Shown: positions 32,993 to 43,597, counted from the first letter of the stretch. The stretch is 64,000 nucleotides of DNA from Bacteroidales bacterium UBA1173 (GCA_002311655.1 DBYZ01000010.1:62001-126000); one strand, 5' to 3'. A program made the numbers and translations. The notes: a model not told the origin generated them from the sequence alone.

Positions 32993-33457
32993 ATGAAAAT
33001 TGGAGTTTTTGCAGGTTCTTTCGACCCTATCACACGAGGACACGAGGACATTGTGCTTCAGGCAATGCCGCTTTTCGACGAGATAATCATAGCGATAGGC
33101 GTGAATATCGATAAAAAATATGCCTTCCCGCTTGAACAACGAATCAAATGGATTGAAAACACTTTCGCTGAATATCCGAAAGTGAAAGTCGTTAGTTATC
33201 AGGGTCTTACAGTTGATTTGTGCAAAAAAATGAACGCCAGTTTCATCATACGAGGACTGCGCAACACCACCGATTTCGAGTACGAGAGCATCATCGCGGA
33301 AGCTAACAAAAAACTGAATCCGGAAGTGGAGACGGTGTTTTTCCTCTCCGACCCGAACCTGCGTTGCATCTCGTCGACAGTGGTGCGCGACCTTATCAAA
33401 AATGGTGCTGATTTAACGGATTTCATACCTGAAAAAGCGAAGTTCTATGAGAAATAA
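32993..33457 (+). CDS. coaD: Phosphopantetheine adenylyltransferase
   Basis: CoaD transfers AMP to 4'-phosphopantetheine, the penultimate step of coenzyme A synthesis. It has 154 residues. The nucleotidyltransferase signature is GSFDPITRGH (residues 8-17) and the second is ISSTVVRDL near 126. RGLRNTTDFEYE is the conserved substrate-binding loop. Its last 11 bases overlap the start of the thioredoxin-like gene, so the two are probably translated from one message. Confidence 0.97.
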   Translation: MKIGVFAGSFDPITRGHEDIVLQAMPLFDEIIIAIGVNIDKKYAFPLEQRIKWIENTFAEYPKVKVVSYQGLTVDLCKKMNASFIIRGLRNTTDFEYESIIAEANKKLNPEVETVFFLSDPNLRCISSTVVRDLIKNGADLTDFIPEKAKFYEK

Positions 33458-34817
33458 AGTGTTGGCTTTCTTGGTTTTAGTGTTGCTTTGTCCTGTTTTT
33501 GCCAACGGACAAAACATCACCATAACTGGAAAAACCAATATCCCGAATGCCTTGGTGCGCCTGCTTGCCTACGATGAGATGTTGACAGCTGAGCAGACTA
33601 AAATCGCTGAGACTCAATCAGATAAAGACGGAAAATTCACTCTGAAAGCCACTGTCAGCGAGATAACGCCGGCACAAATCGCCATCAATCTCGATCGGGT
33701 GGATATAATTTTGAATCCCAACGGAAAATATGACCTTGAAATCATAATCCCGAAGCAGAAAGAGGACGAGTCGTATTTTGAGAAAGAACAGCCACTTCTT
33801 AGCATCAACGCTGCCGACGATGGCGGGCTGTACTCGCAATACGTCATGGCAGAGGAAATGCTCAACGATTTCATTTATGAAAATTTCCAGCAGATTTATC
33901 GCGGCAGAAAGCTCTATCTGATGGATACCATTGAAAATCAGATATATAGACAGCTCGGAGGCGTGAAATTCGATTATGTCAAAGACATGATAACATATCG
34001 TAAGGCTACATTTGAAATGACATTGAATGCCGACAAAACTATTGCCAAATATTTTGATAATCAAAAGGTTTTGTATTTAAACTGGGCTTATATGGGAGTC
34101 TTCTGCGATGTGTTTGCCGGGTATCTCAGCAGACGCGAATTCAACCAGGCGGATTTGGAGAACGCGTTTTATTTGGGATATGACAAATTCATGACATATT
34201 TGGATAAAAATGACTTTCTGTCACGAAATCGGCAGATTTGCGAACTCGTCGCGATGGCGGAGATGCGGAGACTGTATTTTGAGGGTTCGTATGACAAACA
34301 GGTTATTCTGAAGTATTTCAAGCATATACAAGAAACGTCGAAGTATCAGAAAAACAAGCTGGTTGCAGCGAATTTAATCAAATGGGTGACGAAGCTTTCG
34401 TACGACTCCGACGCTCCTTCTTTTTCTTTGAAAGATAAAAATGGCAAGACGGTACAACTCTCTGATTATCAAAATAATATGGTTGTTCTGCAGTTTGTCG
34501 ACCGCCTTACGTCGTTGATTGCCAAAGATTTTGCCACCCTAGACGAGCTCCACAAGCAATGGGGCGACAGCGTTCAGATTGTGACGATAGTTACGAAAGA
34601 GTCGTTTGGGAATTGTACGCAAATGTTTGATAAACAAGGATATACGTGGACAATACTGAATCTTGGTGACGATATTTTGTTGCTTGAGGATTATGATGTC
34701 ACCACCTTTCCGGCATATTTTATTTTGAAGCGGAAAAACAAGATCGGCATGGCTCCAGCGCCGTCTCCCGACCAGTATTTGGACTATCATGTGAGAAGAA
34801 TTAGTAAATATTTTTAA
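33447..34817 (+). CDS. Secreted thioredoxin-fold protein lacking the CxxC motif
   Basis: This 456-residue protein has a signal peptide (MRNKVLAFLVLVLLCPVFANG). An N-terminal beta domain (about 22-120: ITITGKTNIPNALVRLLAYD) resembles the extension found before TlpA domains. A helical middle follows, then a C-terminal thioredoxin/peroxiredoxin-like fold (about 320-456: PSFSLKDKNGKTVQLSDYQN, TTFPAYFILKRKN with the cis-Pro). At the active-site position the sequence reads VLQFVDRLTSLIAKDF with no cysteine, so a thiol redox role is unlikely. It overlaps coaD by 11 bases. A periplasmic binding or scaffold role is inferred only. Confidence 0.8.
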   Translation: MRNKVLAFLVLVLLCPVFANGQNITITGKTNIPNALVRLLAYDEMLTAEQTKIAETQSDKDGKFTLKATVSEITPAQIAINLDRVDIILNPNGKYDLEIIIPKQKEDESYFEKEQPLLSINAADDGGLYSQYVMAEEMLNDFIYENFQQIYRGRKLYLMDTIENQIYRQLGGVKFDYVKDMITYRKATFEMTLNADKTIAKYFDNQKVLYLNWAYMGVFCDVFAGYLSRREFNQADLENAFYLGYDKFMTYLDKNDFLSRNRQICELVAMAEMRRLYFEGSYDKQVILKYFKHIQETSKYQKNKLVAANLIKWVTKLSYDSDAPSFSLKDKNGKTVQLSDYQNNMVVLQFVDRLTSLIAKDFATLDELHKQWGDSVQIVTIVTKESFGNCTQMFDKQGYTWTILNLGDDILLLEDYDVTTFPAYFILKRKNKIGMAPAPSPDQYLDYHVRRISKYF

Positions 34818-34825
34818 AATTTTAT

Positions 34826-34833
34826 TATTTTTG
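34826..34833 (+). promoter_or_regulatory. -7 element of secA
   Basis: TATTTTTG, right behind the preceding stop codon and about 58 bases before the secA ATG. Confidence 0.5.
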
Positions 34834-34890
34834 CATACTTTTTGATAACTATAATTTGGACAATTTTATTCATGAATAAATAATTAGAAA

Positions 34891-37800
34891 ATGGGATTTT
34901 TATCGAAACTATTTGGAAATAAATCGACTCGCGACAACAAGGCATTGCAGCCGCTGTTGCAGAAAACGCTTGAAGCATACGAGAAAATCAAGGATTTGGA
35001 CATCGACAGCCTTCGTCATAAGACTGTGGAATTCAAGGAATACATAAAGAATTATATCGCTGAGGATGAATCGAAGATTGCCGAGCTGAAGGCTAGTGTG
35101 GAGAACAATCCGGACATGGATCTGGAGGAAAAGAACAACATCTACGAGCAGGTCGACAAGCTTGAGAAACAGGTTCTCGACAAGATCGAGGAGGCTCTGA
35201 ACGAGATTATGCCTGAGGCTTACGCTGTGATGAAAGAGACGGCTAAACGATTCAAAGAGAACGAGATAGTGGAAGCTACCGCTACCGATTTGGACCGTGA
35301 GCTGGCATCGAAATTTGAGCATATCAACATCGAAGGCGACAAGGTGCGTTACAACAACAGCTGGATGGCTGGCGGTAACATGGTGACATGGGACATGGTG
35401 CATTACGACGTGCAGATCATCGGTGGTATAGTGCTGCATCAGGGTAAAATCGCTGAGATGGCGACAGGTGAGGGTAAGACCCTTGTGGCAACATTGCCAG
35501 TTTACCTCAACGCCCTCGCTGGCCGCGGCGTCCATGTCGTGACCGTCAACGATTACTTGGCAAAACGTGACTCTGAGTGGATGGGCACGATTTACAATTT
35601 CTTGGGTCTGACATGCGACTGCATCGACAAACACCAGCCTAACTCGCCGGAACGTCGCGCCGCTTACAACGCCGACATCACATACGGAACCAACAACGAG
35701 TTCGGTTTCGACTACCTGCGTGACAACATGACAAGCAACCCAGAGGAGCTTGTGCAGCGCAAACATCACTACGCCATCGTCGACGAGGTTGACTCCGTGT
35801 TGATTGACGATGCTCGTACTCCTTTGATTATCAGTGGTCCTACACCACGTGGCGACGACCAGGAGTTCGTGCAGCTCAAACCTGACGTCGTGAACCTCTA
35901 CGAGGCCCAGAAACGTCTCGTGACCCAGTGTCTCGCCGAAGCGAAGAAGATCTTGACAAATCCAAACGCCACTGAAGAGGAGAAATCGCATGGTGCCGAC
36001 CAGCTCTTCCGCGCGTTCCACGGACTTCCGAAGAACACCGCTCTCATCAAATTCCTCTCGGAAGAGGGTATGAAGTCGTTGCTCCTCAAGACAGAAGGTT
36101 TCTACATGCAGGAGCAGAGCAAAAACATGCACATCATCGACGATGAGCTGTATTTCGTCATCGACGAGAAACTGAACACCGTCGTTTTGACAGATAAAGG
36201 TAACGAGCAGCTCGCAAAAGCCTACAACGACCCGTCGTTCTTCATCATCCCTGATGTGGGCTCTGAGATTGCCGAACTCGAGAAATCTGATTTGAGCGAT
36301 GACGAGAAGGTTCTCAAAAAGACTGAACTTCTGCGAGTGTTTTCTGAGAAATCGGAGCGTCTGCATACTGTGCAGCAGCTGCTTAAGGCATATACGCTGT
36401 TTGAAAAAGACGTCGACTACGTCATCATCGACAACAAAGTCAAGATTGTGGACGAGCAGACTGGTCGTATCATGGAAGGCCGCCGCTGGTCGGATGGCTT
36501 GCATCAGGCAGTGGAGGCTAAGGAAAACGTCGATGTGGAAGCTGCGACACAGACCTACGCAACCATTACTTTGCAGAACTACTTCCGTATGTACCACAAG
36601 CTAGCCGGTATGACAGGTACCGCTGAGACTGAGGCAGGCGAGTTTTGGGACATCTACAAACTCGATGTCGTCGTCATCCCGACAAACAAACCTATCGCCC
36701 GTGACGACCGTGATGACCTGATTTACAAGACAAAACGTGAGAAATATAACGCCGTGATCGAGCAGATTGAAGAGCTCGTGAAACAGGGCAGGCCAGTGCT
36801 GGTGGGTACAACGTCAGTTGAGATCTCCGAGTTGCTGAGCCGTATGCTGACACGTAAGAACATCAAACACAACGTGTTGAACGCCAAGTTGCACTTTAAG
36901 GAGGCTCAAATCGTGAAAGACGCCGGTGTCGCGGGCACTGTGACCATAGCTACCAACATGGCTGGTCGTGGTACCGATATCAAGTTGGGACCTGGCGTGA
37001 AAGACGCAGGCGGTCTTGCCATCATCGGCACGGAACGTCATGAGTCACGTCGTGTCGACCGCCAGCTGCGTGGTCGTGCCGGTCGTCAAGGAGACCCGGG
37101 AAGCTCACAGTTCTTCGTCTCATTGGAAGACGACCTCATGCGTTTGTTTGGTTCAGAACGCATTGTGGGCATTATGGACCGTATGGGCTTGGAGGAAGGC
37201 GAGGTGATTCAGCATTCGATGATTACCAAGCAGATTGAGAAGGCACAGAAGAAGGTCGAGGAGAACCACTTCGGAGTGCGTAAACACCTCTTGGAATACG
37301 ACGACGTGATGAACTCACAACGTGAGGCTATCTACGAGAAACGCCGTCATGCCTTGTTCGGCGACCGACTCCAGATAGATATCAACAACATGATGTACGA
37401 CCTTGGCGAGTCGCTCATCGAGCAAAACAAAGCCAACGACGACTACGAAGGCTTGAAGATGGATGTGCTTTCAAACATGGGTGTCGACCTCCCGTTCGAC
37501 GAAGAGGAATTCCAACACAGCAAGCTCGAAAAACTCGCTGATGATCTGTTTGACAAGGCTGTCGAGTCGTATAACAGAAAGAATCTGCTGGTAGGCGAGA
37601 AGACATTGCCTCTCATCAAGCATATCTATGAGACACAGCCGGGTTATAAGAACATCCTTATCCCGTTCACCGACGGAAAGAAAGGCATGAACGTGGTGGT
37701 GAACATTGAGAAGGCTGTTCAGAACGGCGCACGTGAGATAGCATTGTCGCTGGAGAAGAGCATCACCCTCGGCATGATCGACGACGCTTGGAAAGAGCAT

Positions 37801-38181
37801 CTACGCGAACTCGACGACTTGAAACAGTCGGTGCAGAACGCACAATACGAGCAGAAAGACCCGTTGCTTATTTATAAGTTCGAGTCGTTTAACCTGTTCA
37901 AGGAGATGATTTTAAAGATCAACCGTGAGGTCATCTCGTTCCTGATGAAGTCAGACCTGCCAGTGCAAGACCAGGCTAACATCCGTGAGCATAAGGCAAA
38001 GGCTATCGACAGAACCAAGCTGAAGGAGCAGCGCACCGACCTGTTGTCGCAGGCTCACAGCAACACCCAGGAAAACCAGGTGACACAGCCTATCCACGTG
38101 GAGAAGAAAGTTGGTCGTAACGACCCTTGCCCATGCGGTTCTGGTAAGAAATATAAAAATTGCCACGGAAAATTAGAATAG
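34891..38181 (+). CDS. secA: Preprotein translocase motor subunit SecA
   Basis: SecA is the ATPase that drives proteins through SecYEG. It has 1096 residues, longer than E. coli SecA, as usual in Bacteroidota. Walker A lies in [14 protein letters not shown] (GEGKT about 193-197). DEVD lies in [17 protein letters not shown]. Helicase motifs in the second nucleotide-binding domain include [16 protein letters not shown] and [13 protein letters not shown]. The C-terminal zinc and SecB-binding tail [18 protein letters not shown] is intact. It stands alone between coaD/thioredoxin and the patatin genes and would supply the Sec step for the T9SS cargo seen in the window. Confidence 0.98.
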   Translation: MGFLSKLFGNKSTRDNKALQPLLQKTLEAYEKIKDLDIDSLRHKTVEFKEYIKNYIAEDESKIAELKASVENNPDMDLEEKNNIYEQVDKLEKQVLDKIEEALNEIMPEAYAVMKETAKRFKENEIVEATATDLDRELASKFEHINIEGDKVRYNNSWMAGGNMVTWDMVHYDVQIIGGIVLHQGKIAEMATGEGKTLVATLPVYLNALAGRGVHVVTVNDYLAKRDSEWMGTIYNFLGLTCDCIDKHQPNSPERRAAYNADITYGTNNEFGFDYLRDNMTSNPEELVQRKHHYAIVDEVDSVLIDDARTPLIISGPTPRGDDQEFVQLKPDVVNLYEAQKRLVTQCLAEAKKILTNPNATEEEKSHGADQLFRAFHGLPKNTALIKFLSEEGMKSLLLKTEGFYMQEQSKNMHIIDDELYFVIDEKLNTVVLTDKGNEQLAKAYNDPSFFIIPDVGSEIAELEKSDLSDDEKVLKKTELLRVFSEKSERLHTVQQLLKAYTLFEKDVDYVIIDNKVKIVDEQTGRIMEGRRWSDGLHQAVEAKENVDVEAATQTYATITLQNYFRMYHKLAGMTGTAETEAGEFWDIYKLDVVVIPTNKPIARDDRDDLIYKTKREKYNAVIEQIEELVKQGRPVLVGTTSVEISELLSRMLTRKNIKHNVLNAKLHFKEAQIVKDAGVAGTVTIATNMAGRGTDIKLGPGVKDAGGLAIIGTERHESRRVDRQLRGRAGRQGDPGSSQFFVSLEDDLMRLFGSERIVGIMDRMGLEEGEVIQHSMITKQIEKAQKKVEENHFGVRKHLLEYDDVMNSQREAIYEKRRHALFGDRLQIDINNMMYDLGESLIEQNKANDDYEGLKMDVLSNMGVDLPFDEEEFQHSKLEKLADDLFDKAVESYNRKNLLVGEKTLPLIKHIYETQPGYKNILIPFTDGKKGMNVVVNIEKAVQNGAREIALSLEKSITLGMIDDAWKEHLRELDDLKQSVQNAQYEQKDPLLIYKFESFNLFKEMILKINREVISFLMKSDLPVQDQANIREHKAKAIDRTKLKEQRTDLLSQAHSNTQENQVTQPIHVEKKVGRNDPCPCGSGKKYKNCHGKLE

Positions 38182-38183
38182 TC

Positions 38184-38209
38184 GTTAGTCTTTAGTTTTT
38201 AGTCTTTAG
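38184..38209. repeat. Heptamer array (TAGTCTT)n before the first patatin gene
   Basis: TTAGTCTTTAGTTTTTAGTC then TTTAGAC: three to four 7-base units of the same family as 9046-9090, ending 2 bases before the ATG at 38212. Confidence 0.8.
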
Positions 38210-38211
38210 AC

Positions 38212-40539
38212 ATGAAGCGCGTTTTGGTTATAATTGTAGGTATGTTGCTGGCGTTCAATGCGTTAGCACAGGATACAGTTGTCCCGAGACGTCCGAAAGT
38301 GGGAGTGGTGTTGAGCGGCGGCGGAGCGAAAGGCTTTGCGCACATCGGAGCTCTGCGTGTGATAGAGGAAGCCGGCATCCCGATAGATTACATCGCAGGA
38401 ACGAGCATGGGTTCAATCATCGGCGGACTCTACGCCGTGGGTTACGACCCGGACATGATGCAGAAGCTATGCACCGAGCAGAATTGGGATATGATAATCA
38501 AAGACCAGATCCCGCGAAAGTTCATCCCGTTGGAGAAACGCATCAACGAGCGCCATTATCTGGTGTCGGTGCCGTATAAAAATGGTCAGCTGAAACTTAA
38601 GAGATCCATTGTCGACGGTATGTATGTCAACATGCTGCTCACCCGACTGACGATGCCTGCATATAAAGAACGCAACTTCAGCAAGCTTCCGGTGCCGTTT
38701 CTTTGCATCGGAACCGATATGATCAGCGCCGACCCGATAGAGTTTACCCATGGCTCACTGGCGCAGTCGATACGCTCGAGCATGTCGATACCATTTCTCT
38801 TCGAACCTGTTGAATATCAGGGATATCTGCTTTGCGACGGCGGTCTCACCAACAACTTTCCGGTGCGAAACGTGCGCGACAAAGGAGCCGACATCATCAT
38901 CGGTGTCGACCTCGAGATAGTGAAATCTGACCCTGAAGTGCTGGATAACTCGTTAAAAGTGCTCGAGCGACTGATTTCTGTCGTGTCGCAGGACGAGAGC
39001 AACAAAGCACGTAATGAATGCGATATCTTGATAAGACCCGATATTGGAAAAGCTAACATGATGTCGTTCAACGACTTCAGTCCGATTATCAAATGCGGCG
39101 AAGATGGAGCTCGCAAAAAGTTTCCTGAACTGAAACGTCTCGCCGACTCACTTAAGGCACTGGGTCCTTTCGAGGTTGAACGCCATCATACACAGCCTGT
39201 CGACCGCGTGACGATATCTGGCGTGCAGGTTGAAGGTATCGACGATTACAATGCAGGACTGGTGATAGCGGAGTTCGGTGACGAATTTCCTGCGGAGTTT
39301 CTTATCGACGACATCGAGACGATTATAGTGAAGGTTTATTCCCAAGGCTATTATTCCAACGTATGGTATGAACTCGTCGACACTGAGAAGGGCAATATCA
39401 TTAAGGTGCATTGCAGAAACAGATCGTCGCTCAATTTCGCGCTGGGTATGCATTACGACAACAACTACGGTATCGGCATACTGCTGAATATGAACGCCAG
39501 AACGAAACATTTCACGTATAACGTCGACTTGAATTTTTCCGATAACCCGTATTTTAAAGCAGGAGCGACACATCGTTATACCAAGATGTTGAGCGGTACG
39601 GCAGAGGTTACGGCAATGAATCTGCAAACTAACTTATACAACAAAAAGGGAAATATCCAACATGCGTTGAGATTACAGAGTAATGCGTTGAATCTCTATT
39701 TCCAGGTGGCGCCGTCGGTGACCCAGGCTATCAAGCTGGGCATAAGATTTAATTATTCGATGACGAAAGATTTGAGTTATAGCGCATATAACGATTTGTA
39801 CGAGGAATTGAGCAAGCATCAGTTCAGTCCAAAGTTGTATTTCAATTATTTCTTCAATAATGAAGATCAGACTGATTTTCCACGTAAAGGTTGGAATATC
39901 AATATGTTAGCAAAATGTATCATGTACGATGGCGTGTTCAGTAATTCTGAAAGACAACCGATTTTCACCGCGCAGGCTAGTATCGTCAAGTCATTCCCGA
40001 TCGGACAGCGTAACGCTTTCAGGTTGGGAGTAGTAGGCGCGTCCCGTCTCGGAGAAACAATTGTGGAGTTTGACGAAGATTTGTTCTATATCGGTGGTCA
40101 ATCGAAGATGTATTACATTGATAACATCATGAGTTTCACCGGGTTACCGTTCATGACGGCTTATACGGAATTCGCAGCATTTGCAAAATCGGCATGGCAG
40201 TGGAACTTCTACAAAAACTTCTATGCGATAGTCAGTTGTGATGCCGGTTATATCAAGAATTACATGAGATTAGACGAGTTGGTAAAGACGTTGGATGCTT
40301 TGGATACGCACGAGATTCCAGAAGAAGACTACTGGCAGACTTATGATGATATTATGGACAGTGTTGAAGATATGCTGACGAATAGACTTGATACTTGGTT
40401 TGTTCCGAAACATTTTACCATGGGTGCTGGTTTGACCTTGGGCTACAAGACCATGTTCGGTCCTATAGAATTACAGCTGTCAAAGTCGAATGTTGTCGAC
40501 TCATGGAGTCTTTTTGTTAATGTTGGTTATTGGTTCTAA
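38212..40539 (+). CDS. Patatin-like phospholipase with C-terminal outer-membrane barrel (copy 1)
   Basis: This 775-residue protein has a signal peptide (MKRVLVIIVGMLLAFNALA). The patatin domain is about 28-330 with the oxyanion loop GGGAKGF (36-42), the nucleophile in GTSMG (Ser65) and the catalytic aspartate in DGG (209-211, CDGGLTNNFPV). A POTRA-like stretch (about 325-410) and a C-terminal beta barrel (410-775, ending VNVGYWF with a terminal Phe) follow, as in PlpD-type proteins of type Vd secretion. It should be a lipid hydrolase tied to the outer membrane. The gene starts right after a heptamer array, and a paralogue follows 7 bases downstream. Confidence 0.93.
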   Translation: MKRVLVIIVGMLLAFNALAQDTVVPRRPKVGVVLSGGGAKGFAHIGALRVIEEAGIPIDYIAGTSMGSIIGGLYAVGYDPDMMQKLCTEQNWDMIIKDQIPRKFIPLEKRINERHYLVSVPYKNGQLKLKRSIVDGMYVNMLLTRLTMPAYKERNFSKLPVPFLCIGTDMISADPIEFTHGSLAQSIRSSMSIPFLFEPVEYQGYLLCDGGLTNNFPVRNVRDKGADIIIGVDLEIVKSDPEVLDNSLKVLERLISVVSQDESNKARNECDILIRPDIGKANMMSFNDFSPIIKCGEDGARKKFPELKRLADSLKALGPFEVERHHTQPVDRVTISGVQVEGIDDYNAGLVIAEFGDEFPAEFLIDDIETIIVKVYSQGYYSNVWYELVDTEKGNIIKVHCRNRSSLNFALGMHYDNNYGIGILLNMNARTKHFTYNVDLNFSDNPYFKAGATHRYTKMLSGTAEVTAMNLQTNLYNKKGNIQHALRLQSNALNLYFQVAPSVTQAIKLGIRFNYSMTKDLSYSAYNDLYEELSKHQFSPKLYFNYFFNNEDQTDFPRKGWNINMLAKCIMYDGVFSNSERQPIFTAQASIVKSFPIGQRNAFRLGVVGASRLGETIVEFDEDLFYIGGQSKMYYIDNIMSFTGLPFMTAYTEFAAFAKSAWQWNFYKNFYAIVSCDAGYIKNYMRLDELVKTLDALDTHEIPEEDYWQTYDDIMDSVEDMLTNRLDTWFVPKHFTMGAGLTLGYKTMFGPIELQLSKSNVVDSWSLFVNVGYWF

Positions 40540-40546
40540 TTTATTG

Positions 40547-42817
40547 ATGATGAATAAGATGCGTAACAGATTAGCTTCTTTTTTGCTGATGATGCTCATT
40601 AGCGCTTTTTCTTTTTATAATGTTGATGCTCAAGAAGTTAACGATAGTGTGGCTCCCAAAAAAGTTCGTCATCGTCCGAAAGTGGGTGTGGTGCTTTGCG
40701 GCGGTGGCGCCAAGGGTTTTGCCGAGATACCCATCCTGAAGGCAATTGATGAGGCAGGCGTTCCTGTTGACTACATCGGCGGAACGAGCATCGGATCCAT
40801 TATCGGCTCGCTTTACGCTGTGGGTTACGACCCAGATGTCATCGAAGAGATGGTGCGCAAACAAGATTGGAACAATGTCATTTACGACAGAATTCCTCTG
40901 AAATATCTGCCAATAGAACAAAAAATAAACACCAGGAAATACCTCGCGACTTTCCCTATAACCAACGGAAAAATCAAGTTAAAATCGTCAATGGTTGATG
41001 GCGTTTACGTCAATATGCTGTTGTCGCGACTGATGCTTCCTGCCGATAATACTCACGATTACAGGAAGCTTCCGGTGCCATTCTACTGCATCGCTACTGA
41101 TGTGGAGCATGCTACCCAGTATGAGATGACAAAAGGCGACCTCTCGCGCTCAGTGAGAGCCAGTATGTCGATACCGTTCCTGTTCCGTCCTGTATCGCTC
41201 GACGGAAAACTGCTCATCGATGGCGGTATGGTCAACAATTTCCCGGTGAGAAACATGAAAGAACGCGGTGTGGATATTATTATAGGTGTCGACCTCGAAG
41301 ATGCCACCATCCCGGCATCACAAATCGATAACTCACTCGGTCTTCTCGAAAGCCTGATGAACCTGTCGTCACTTGAGGAGAGTCTCTACGCCCGCTCGAA
41401 CTGCGATATCTATATCAGACCGAACCTTCATGGACGTAGCATGTTGTCGTTCAACGACTTCGACTCGATTATACAATTCGGTGAAGAGGCTGCCAAGGAG
41501 TTTTATCCACAGTTTCAGAAACTTGCAAGTTTCCTGCAGGATATGGAACCTTACGAAATAAACAGACCTCATGTCCAACCGGTGGATACCCTCTACATTG
41601 TTGACGTTCAGGTGGAAGGCGTGTCGAAAAACCATGAGGCAGTCGTCGCAAGGGAGTTTGGAAAGGATTTCCCAAAGAAAATGACAGTCAACGAGATAGA
41701 AGATGTCATCGTAAAGTTAAGAGCGTCAGGGCATTACGAAAACATGTGGTATGATATTGAGCAGACCGACAAAGGCAACGTCTTTAAGTTGCATTGCGAG
41801 GAGATTGCAGCTATGTCGACAGCGGTGGCGATACATTATGACAACAACTACGGCATCGGTGCTCTTGTCAATTTCACTGTGAAAAACGTTTTGGAACGCC
41901 TCAATCGAGCCACTTTGAGTGTCGACGTGAATATAGCCGAAAACCCTTATCTTAAGGTCAATTTCTATAAACACCATAGGGATATGTTCCGTTTTGGTGT
42001 AGATTTCAGCATTTATTCGCTTAGCCTTGGGCAGTATACAAACAAACAGCTCACCAACTCTTACAGTATCCAGGACAACAAACTCGACATCTACGCTCTT
42101 CTCGTTCCGAATCTGAAGAATCAGATACGCATAGGCGCGGTGGGTGATTTGGTGCACATGAGGGATTTCGTGGGCGAAAACAGTATCACAGGCAATTACA
42201 ATTTCTATTCGTACCTTTATCTCAACTATTTCTTTGATAACCTGGATGCCGTAAAGTACGCGCGTCGCGGATGGAGAATCAACATGCTGGCTAAGATGGT
42301 GTTTTTCAAAGGTATTACCGAAGATATCACAATGGCTGGGATGGATGCTGATGGTATTCAAGGCTCGTTTATCGGCTATTTCGATTTGTTGAAAAACATC
42401 CCGATAGGCAGGAAAAGCGCATTGAAGTTCGAACTTGAAGGCGGTATGAAACTCGGAGTCGCCGAAGTGCCACTGTTCTATCAGTTCTTCGTCGGTGGCC
42501 AGTCGAAAATGAGGTATTTCGATAACATTCTCGCATTCACAGGCTTGGATTTCACCGACAGGATTGTCGACCACATCGCTGTGAACAAAATAGCATGGCA
42601 GTGGAATTTCTATAAGTCGCTCTACAGCACGCTTCATGTCGACTACGGCTTCATGAGCGACACCTACGACTCGTGGTTCAACTCAAACAGCTTTGTCATG
42701 GGATTCGGTGTGTCACTTGGCGTCGACACCATGATAGGTCCAGTGGAGGTCAGCTTGATGGGCTCGAACATAAACAGCGGTCTCACAGGTTTTATCAATG
42801 TTGGATTCTGGTTTTAA
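40547..42817 (+). CDS. Patatin-like phospholipase with C-terminal outer-membrane barrel (copy 2)
   Basis: This protein of about 756 residues has the same layout as copy 1. The start is one of the ATGs at 40547, 40550 or 40559, all before the hydrophobic segment RLASFLLMMLISAFSF; the longer frame to 40490 would lie in the preceding gene. The patatin core is GGGAKGF, GTSIG (nucleophile Ser81) and DGGMVNNFPV. The barrel ends FINVGFWF. The two genes are a tandem duplication that has diverged (for example AHIGALRVIEEAG versus AEIPILKAIDEAG) while keeping all catalytic residues. Confidence 0.92.
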   Translation: MMNKMRNRLASFLLMMLISAFSFYNVDAQEVNDSVAPKKVRHRPKVGVVLCGGGAKGFAEIPILKAIDEAGVPVDYIGGTSIGSIIGSLYAVGYDPDVIEEMVRKQDWNNVIYDRIPLKYLPIEQKINTRKYLATFPITNGKIKLKSSMVDGVYVNMLLSRLMLPADNTHDYRKLPVPFYCIATDVEHATQYEMTKGDLSRSVRASMSIPFLFRPVSLDGKLLIDGGMVNNFPVRNMKERGVDIIIGVDLEDATIPASQIDNSLGLLESLMNLSSLEESLYARSNCDIYIRPNLHGRSMLSFNDFDSIIQFGEEAAKEFYPQFQKLASFLQDMEPYEINRPHVQPVDTLYIVDVQVEGVSKNHEAVVAREFGKDFPKKMTVNEIEDVIVKLRASGHYENMWYDIEQTDKGNVFKLHCEEIAAMSTAVAIHYDNNYGIGALVNFTVKNVLERLNRATLSVDVNIAENPYLKVNFYKHHRDMFRFGVDFSIYSLSLGQYTNKQLTNSYSIQDNKLDIYALLVPNLKNQIRIGAVGDLVHMRDFVGENSITGNYNFYSYLYLNYFFDNLDAVKYARRGWRINMLAKMVFFKGITEDITMAGMDADGIQGSFIGYFDLLKNIPIGRKSALKFELEGGMKLGVAEVPLFYQFFVGGQSKMRYFDNILAFTGLDFTDRIVDHIAVNKIAWQWNFYKSLYSTLHVDYGFMSDTYDSWFNSNSFVMGFGVSLGVDTMIGPVEVSLMGSNINSGLTGFINVGFWF

Positions 42818-42852
42818 ATAATTGAATATCAATAAATTAAAATAGTAAATAT

Positions 42853-43560
42853 ATGAAATACAAAAGAGTATTACTTAAACTTAGTGGTGAGGCTTTGATG
42901 GGTGAACAGCAGTATGGCATTGATCCTCAACGTCTTAACGATTATGCAGAAGAGATTGCTGAAGCACATAAAGCCGGCGCGCAGATAGCCATCGTCATCG
43001 GTGGAGGCAACATCTTCCGCGGATTGCAGGGTGCCTCAAAAGGCATGGACCGCATCCAGGGCGATTACATGGGAATGCTCGCCACTGTCATCAACAGCAT
43101 GGCAATACAGTCAGCATTGCAGAGCAAAGGCGTGAAAACCGCTTTGTTGTCAGGACTTTACATCGACCGCATCGCTGAATCAATGAGCTCGTCAAAAGCT
43201 ATCAAACTCCTTGAAGAGGGCAACGTCGTCGTCATCGGTGGCGGCACAGGCAACCCGTTCTTCACAACAGATACAGGCTCTACATTGCGCGCGGTGGAAG
43301 TCAAAGCCGACATCATCCTCAAAGGCACACGCGTCGACGGAATCTACACCGCCGACCCTGAGAAAGATCCAACAGCGAAGAAGTTCGAGACCATCACCTA
43401 CGACGAGGCTTACAACCGTAACCTCAAGATCATGGATCTCACCGCATTCACCATGTGCAAGGAAAACAACATGCCGATGCTCGTGTTCGACATGAACAAA
43501 AAAGGCAACCTCACAAAGGTCCTCAATGGTGAAAATATCGGAACTTTGGTGACGAAATAA
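42853..43560 (+). CDS. pyrH: Uridylate kinase
   Basis: PyrH phosphorylates UMP to UDP. It has 235 residues, the usual length. The amino-acid-kinase fold is evident from KRVLLKLSGEALMG at the start, VIGGGNIFRG, GGTGNPFFTTDTGSTLRAVE and TRVDGIYTADPEKDPTAKKF. It is followed by frr after 37 bases, a common neighbourhood, although a separate TATCTTTG element (43570-43577) lies between them. Confidence 0.97.
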   Translation: MKYKRVLLKLSGEALMGEQQYGIDPQRLNDYAEEIAEAHKAGAQIAIVIGGGNIFRGLQGASKGMDRIQGDYMGMLATVINSMAIQSALQSKGVKTALLSGLYIDRIAESMSSSKAIKLLEEGNVVVIGGGTGNPFFTTDTGSTLRAVEVKADIILKGTRVDGIYTADPEKDPTAKKFETITYDEAYNRNLKIMDLTAFTMCKENNMPMLVFDMNKKGNLTKVLNGENIGTLVTK

Positions 43561-43569
43561 AATTTTTTG

Positions 43570-43577
43570 TATCTTTG
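43570..43577 (+). promoter_or_regulatory. -7 element of frr
   Basis: TATCTTTG, 20 bases before the frr ATG. Confidence 0.55.
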
Positions 43578-43597
43578 TCCCGAAAAATTTTAACAAA

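Noticed and set aside
34909..36597. 562-residue open frame antisense to secA
   Set aside because: It is a shadow of the GC-biased secA codons, has no recognisable domain and lies wholly within a certain gene. The same reasoning removes 48206-49201 (antisense to rluD) and 41726-42637 (antisense to the second patatin gene).
40490..40546. Start of the second patatin gene inside the first
   Set aside because: The added residues overlap the barrel end of the previous gene and precede the natural signal peptide.
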